A stretch of DNA of 55,940 nucleotides, taken from DATCTV01 sp964400685 (GTDB taxonomy: Bacteria; Desulfobacterota; Desulfomonilia; UBA1062). The notes beneath the pieces were generated by a model that worked only from the letters and a program-made list of their open reading frames with translations, was not told the DNA's origin and ran no database searches. The stretch covers positions 1 to 55,940 of the forward strand of contig CAYNVT010000010.1 of the NCBI GenBank assembly GCA_964400685.1, in the 5' to 3' direction. A program made the translations under genes and the position numbers. Below are positions 53,012 to 55,940 of the stretch, piece by piece. Numbering within the stretch: position 1 is the first letter of the stretch; the number at the start of each line of letters is the position of its first letter.

Positions 53012-53033
53012 GGGGACGCTGATTGGAATATTA
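53012..53033. repeat. Right copy of the 22-bp direct repeat
   Basis: Identical to 52383-52404. It lies 9 bp after the break in the truncated higB gene. Confidence 0.85.
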
Positions 53034-53100
53034 GAAAAGGTGAAAAAACAGAGACAGAACGTTGACAACTAAATATCTTTGTAAGAGAGCTTGATTTTAC

Positions 53101-53134
53101 TTATCAGCTCATCAGCTTAATAGCTTATCAGCTT
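53101..53134. repeat. ATCAGCTT-type short repeat cluster
   Basis: TTATCAGCTC, ATCAGCTTAA, TAGCTTATCAGCTT: variants of an AGCT(T)ATC motif repeated four times between the two higBA copies. Confidence 0.65.
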
Positions 53135-53140
53135 GACGAC

Positions 53141-53695
53141 TTTCCCCGTCTCATACCTATGCCGCCTTTAATCCATTGATCTTGTATTCTCTCTGGCCGG
53201 CTATCCAGAGGTCAAGTTTTCCCTGCATTTGCAGCCAGCTTTCCGGGCTAGTATCCGTTGCCTTTCCTATTCTTATAGCCATATCAGGACTCAGTGCTAC
53301 ACGCCCGTTAACCAGTTCGCTTAAAGCCTTTCTGCTCACGCCTAGATGCTTTGATGCCTCTGTTATGGTAATTCCAAGTGGTTTCAAGACATCTTCATTA
53401 AACACGAGCCCGGGATGAGTGGGTCTTCTCTTTTTAATCATGACTTTGACTCCCTTAGTGGTAGTCCTGATAATCGACCAGGACAGCATTGTTCCCTTCA
53501 AATCCGAACGTAATACGCCAGTTACCGTTCACCCATACTGACCATATACCCTGCACGTCGCCTTTCAATTCATGCAGCTTGTAACGCGGGAGGTTCATAT
53601 CCTTAGGACATGTTGAAGCATCAAGCCTGTCAAAGATGCGCTCGAGCTTTGCCGCGTGCCCGGGGATGATTCCACTCTTGGTGCCTTCAACAAAG
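53141..53695. repeat. Right copy of the 555-bp higBA duplication
   Basis: Same as 52449-53003, but here the higB gene continues past the boundary to a proper start at 53733, so this is the likely parental copy. Confidence 0.92.
53157..53441 (-). CDS. higA: HigA-family antitoxin, copy 2
   Basis: 94 residues, identical to copy 1, 13 nt after intact higB in the usual toxin-first order. The XRE-type helix-turn-helix lies at about residues 24-50. It should bind HigB and an operator upstream of higB. The start ATG at 53441 has GGGAG at 8 nt. Confidence 0.92.
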   Translation of the reverse strand: MIKKRRPTHPGLVFNEDVLKPLGITITEASKHLGVSRKALSELVNGRVALSPDMAIRIGKATDTSPESWLQMQGKLDLWIAGQREYKINGLKAA

Positions 53696-53733
53696 AATTT
53701 CTGTAATCCTTTATGATTGAATAATTTAATCAT
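53455..53733 (-). CDS. higB: HigB-family mRNA-interfering toxin
   Basis: 92 residues of the RelE/HigB fold: MIKLFNHKGLQKFFVEGTKSG, LDASTCPKDMNLPRYKLHEL and the conserved C-terminal NGNWRITFGFEGNNAVLVDYQDYH. Such toxins cut ribosome-bound mRNA. A longer frame to 53799 has an unlikely Cys-rich leader; the ATG at 53733 with AAGG just before it matches known HigB starts. An imperfect palindrome (53749-53767) upstream is a good operator candidate. Confidence 0.92.
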   Translation of the reverse strand: MIKLFNHKGLQKFFVEGTKSGIIPGHAAKLERIFDRLDASTCPKDMNLPRYKLHELKGDVQGIWSVWVNGNWRITFGFEGNNAVLVDYQDYH

Positions 53734-53748
53734 AAACCTTCTGCACCA

Positions 53749-53767
53749 TGCAACCCTACAGGTTACA
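53749..53767. promoter_or_regulatory. Palindrome upstream of higB, candidate HigA operator
   Basis: TGCAACC-CTACA-GGTTACA: 7-bp arms with one mismatch, starting 16 bp before the higB start. The truncated copy lacks it. The remaining 286 bp up to 54053 hold no gene that I can see. Confidence 0.4.
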
Positions 53768-54053
53768 ACTATCATCATACTGGTGGGTGTTTTGAACAAA
53801 ACCGTGAGGCAACTTTCATCGAAATGCGCAATTGATTTCTATTATTAACGCGTTGCAATTCGCACAGATATTGATATAATTCCTTTGATCAGAGAGTAGA
53901 CCCTGGTTAAAATATCCGGGTGATGTCGTCTCATTGAATGCTTAGTTACATGTCAGTCTTCAGGGCTTAGATACAATGCTTGTTGGTATCCGCAGATGCA
54001 GGCCGATCCGACTGGTTGTTCAAAGTCAAAAAATAAATACCGAGAGGGATAAG

Positions 54054-55325
54054 ATGGCACATAGACAATTGGTTAGTTCTTTAGCTGTTATTATGGTTGT
54101 TCTTGCGATGACAGTAATCGGCTGTAACAGCGGAGGAGGCGGCGGTGACAACCCTCCAAGTTCTTCAAGCTCGAGTTCAAAGCAGTTAACGGAGTTTCGT
54201 TTTGAAAGCCCTGCAGCAATGGGCGTTATCAATGAATCGGCTAAAACAATATCAGTAACCGTTCCTTACGGTACAGATGTGACTTCACTTATTGCCTTTT
54301 TCAGTTCAACAGGGGCAGAGATAACAGTAAACGGGGTAGAACAGGAAAGCGGGGTAACAGAAAACGATTTCTCGAGCCCTGTAACCTATAGCGTGACCGC
54401 GGAAGATGACTCGACAGTCGATTATATCGTGACTGTAATTGTCGCGGCAAGTGATGCCAAGGATATAACATCCTTTACAATCGATGGACAAAGCGACTCT
54501 GTTATCATCGGGACAGACATTACCGTGATAATGCCGTATGGAACAGACGTAAGCAACCTTGCCCCTGTAATAATCCATACAGGAGCAAACATAAACCCTG
54601 CCTCAGGACAGGCTCAGGATTTCACAAGTCCGGTCGTATATACCGTAACAGCGGAAGACAGCAGTACGAAAGAGTATACCGTTACCGTATCAGCACCTGA
54701 AGAAGCGACCATGATTTTCGACTTCATGACAGATGGCGATGCTTTAGTACGTGAAGATGGCAGCGACTGGTACTTTGAAGGCGGCAATACCGGGAATTAT
54801 TCATATGGATACTACATGAATCAGACGAACATCGCTGCGCCCTGGTTCTTTACCGGAGACTTTACTGTAGAATTCGAATTTTATCTTAAGGTGCTTAATG
54901 ATGAGGATATCTATCGTTACGCCTTCCGCCTGGTTGACCCCAACTGGGAAAGCAATACAAACCGTAAATATTTTGATTTCGCGGCGTATTATACTGCATT
55001 CCCTGCAGTTGACGATACGTATTATCAAATTAACCAGGGCAACGGATCGTATTCAAGCACTGATTACAGCGGGACTGTCCCCGGGGTAATGAGCGGCATC
55101 AATACATGTACCATGTTGAAAACAGGGAATATGATATCCGTTTATATGAACAGTACCCATGTGAGAACCGTGACCATAGCCCCAAGCAATCTGCCGTATA
55201 TAGGATATGCTCCTTTTATCCATGGGCATAACAGTTGGGATCAGGCCGACAGTAATTTTTACCTCAGGACAGTGACCATACATTATATCACGGATGAGAT
55301 TGAATACCATAACTGGAATGAATGA
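54054..55325 (+). CDS. DUF5018-like repeat lipoprotein with unknown C-terminal domain
   Basis: 423 residues. The lipobox VIGC follows the hydrophobic LAVIMVVLAMT, then a Gly/Pro/Ser linker. Two tandem beta-sandwich repeats follow: each has a VPYGTDV-type or MPYGTDV-type strand and ends YxVTAEDxSTxxYxVTV, as in DUF5018/cadherin-like repeats. The C-terminal half (MIFDFMTDGDALVREDG...) is rich in aromatic and Asn residues, like carbohydrate-binding or LamG folds, but is not identified. AGAGGGAT precedes the ATG at 54054; the longer frame from 53976 lacks a signal peptide at its start. Likely on the cell surface. Confidence 0.8.
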   Translation: MAHRQLVSSLAVIMVVLAMTVIGCNSGGGGGDNPPSSSSSSSKQLTEFRFESPAAMGVINESAKTISVTVPYGTDVTSLIAFFSSTGAEITVNGVEQESGVTENDFSSPVTYSVTAEDDSTVDYIVTVIVAASDAKDITSFTIDGQSDSVIIGTDITVIMPYGTDVSNLAPVIIHTGANINPASGQAQDFTSPVVYTVTAEDSSTKEYTVTVSAPEEATMIFDFMTDGDALVREDGSDWYFEGGNTGNYSYGYYMNQTNIAAPWFFTGDFTVEFEFYLKVLNDEDIYRYAFRLVDPNWESNTNRKYFDFAAYYTAFPAVDDTYYQINQGNGSYSSTDYSGTVPGVMSGINTCTMLKTGNMISVYMNSTHVRTVTIAPSNLPYIGYAPFIHGHNSWDQADSNFYLRTVTIHYITDEIEYHNWNE

Positions 55326-55332
55326 ACTAATA

Positions 55333-55386
55333 GGGAACAGGTCTCAACAATTGACAGACAAATGTTGTATGTTGAGACCTGTCCCC
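55333..55386. repeat. REP-like stem-loop with 13-bp perfect arms
   Basis: ACAGGTCTCAACA (55337-55349) and TGTTGAGACCTGT (55370-55382), flanked by GGG and CCC, form a long hairpin 11 nt after the lipoprotein stop. No T tract follows. It could terminate transcription but looks like a repetitive extragenic palindrome; the AGGGGAC core recurs near 51.7, 52.4 and 53.0 kb. Confidence 0.65.
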
Positions 55387-55410
55387 TCCTGATCCGCTCA
55401 GGTTCGTTAA

Positions 55411-55940
55411 ATGGGTATACATATGATCCACAAGAGATTCCCCAGATATATGGAATTTGACCCGAGGGTTCCTGTCTGGTGTGTCACCCCTGATCATTCG
55501 GGGTGCATTCACCGTTTTTTTGACACCAGTCCCATCAGTCCGTCGGGAAGGTATCTGGCCGTATTCCAGATGCCCTTTCAACATCGTCAACCTTCGCCCG
55601 GAGAACCTGGAAATGTCCGCATTATCGATTTGTCGACGGGAAAGAATCGGAAGGTCGCCGAAACCTGCGGCTGGGAACCGCAAACGGGTGCCAACATCAA
55701 CTGGGGAGCCTCCGACCACGAGCTGTTCTTCAACGACGTGGATATCAGTACATGGCAGCCTTTTGCATGGAAGCTGGACCCTCTCACCGGGAAGCGTCAA
55801 CGTATGGAAGGAACCGTCTACCATGCATCGCCAGACGGCAGATGGCTGATTTCGGCCAACATGACTACCATGCGCAAAACGCAGCCGGGATATGGTGTCT
55901 GCGTCCCGGATAATTCAGTAAGGCAAAATACCGGTCCTTC
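55411..55940 (+). CDS. PD40/WD40-like beta-propeller protein, N-terminal part (runs off the right edge)
   Basis: From ATG at 55411 (or 55423, in frame) a frame stays open to the window end, 176 codons. It reads PVWCVTPDHSGCIHRFFDTS, SPSGRYLAVFQMPFQH, RIIDLSTGKNRKVAETCGW, SDHELFFNDVDI and ASPDGRWLISANM. The repeated SPSGRYLA / SPDGRWLI and LFFND elements are blades of a PD40-type propeller, as in TolB-like and oligogalacturonate-lyase-like proteins. No signal peptide is seen. Base composition looks more GC-rich than in the neighbours, hinting at transfer. Function unknown. Confidence 0.75.
   Translation, partial: MGIHMIHKRFPRYMEFDPRVPVWCVTPDHSGCIHRFFDTSPISPSGRYLAVFQMPFQHRQPSPGEPGNVRIIDLSTGKNRKVAETCGWEPQTGANINWGASDHELFFNDVDISTWQPFAWKLDPLTGKRQRMEGTVYHASPDGRWLISANMTTMRKTQPGYGVCVPDNSVRQNTGP

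Noticed and set aside
55327..55824. 165-residue minus-strand frame and a 130-residue plus-strand frame at the right end
   Set aside because: Both compete with the PD40-like frame that has repeated blade motifs and stays open to the edge; neither has recognisable features.
1..55940. tRNA, rRNA, CRISPR array, transposase or prophage genes
   Set aside because: None was recognised on reading the window. The repeats near 49.6-55.4 kb are short, few and irregular, unlike CRISPR spacing.

Overview
The window looks like a contig from an anaerobic bacterium of the former Deltaproteobacteria (Desulfobacterota-like). This rests on the ribosomal cluster rpsF-rpsR-DUF2232-rplI-dnaB and on the density of acyl-CoA ligases, CoA-transferases, a BKACE enzyme, an NDP-forming acyl-CoA synthetase and a thiolase, as in fatty- or organic-acid-degrading syntrophs and sulfate reducers. 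No marker gene fixes the genus. A run of ten Ns at 13086-13095 points to a scaffolded assembly, probably metagenomic.

Layout. 1-10.7 kb is mostly housekeeping: partial nadK, a large exported protein of unknown function, an RlmD-type 23S rRNA methyltransferase, a DedA membrane protein, an RpoH-like sigma factor, and the dnaB-rplI-DUF2232-rpsR-rpsF operon. 8.9-33.4 kb is rich in CoA metabolism: two AMP-forming acyl-CoA ligases, an IclR regulator, an FAD-dependent desaturase-like protein coupled to an exported START protein, a BKACE enzyme, a fused acetyltransferase-glycosyltransferase, an NDP-forming acyl-CoA synthetase, a lipoprotein esterase, and a five-gene cluster (22.0-26.6 kb) of a small zinc protein, a 3-hydroxyacyl-CoA/carnitine-type dehydrogenase, a fused CoA-transferase and a two-subunit CoA-transferase, preceded by a sigma-54-like promoter. 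A TonB-like protein, a CaiB-type transferase, a TPR-like protein, a FadD-like ligase and a thiolase follow. 33.5-40.9 kb has a second FAD oxidoreductase, a GH20 hexosaminidase, a sugar kinase-nucleotidyltransferase pair and a short Lon. 40.9-51.4 kb holds umuDC, a PLP decarboxylase, rsmI, marC, a free-standing pyruvate-kinase C-terminal-like domain, a DUF523-DUF1722 protein, pgi and mutL.

49.6-55.9 kb is accessory in character. It has several families of short intergenic repeats, a small lipoprotein, a duplicated higBA toxin-antitoxin module with one toxin copy truncated, a DUF5018-like lipoprotein, and a partial beta-propeller gene running off the right edge.

Working together: the ligases and transferases activate acids to CoA esters, the dehydrogenase, BKACE enzyme and thiolase could take hydroxy and keto intermediates to acetyl-CoA, and the NDP-forming synthetase could recover ATP. 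This joint pathway is inference from gene content. The strongest leads are the sigma-54-like promoter before the CoA-transferase cluster, the carnitine-type dehydrogenase plus BKACE combination, the FadR-box-like palindrome before the thiolase, the NeuD-like/GT2 fusion and the higBA duplication. I saw no rRNA, tRNA, CRISPR array, transposase or phage gene.
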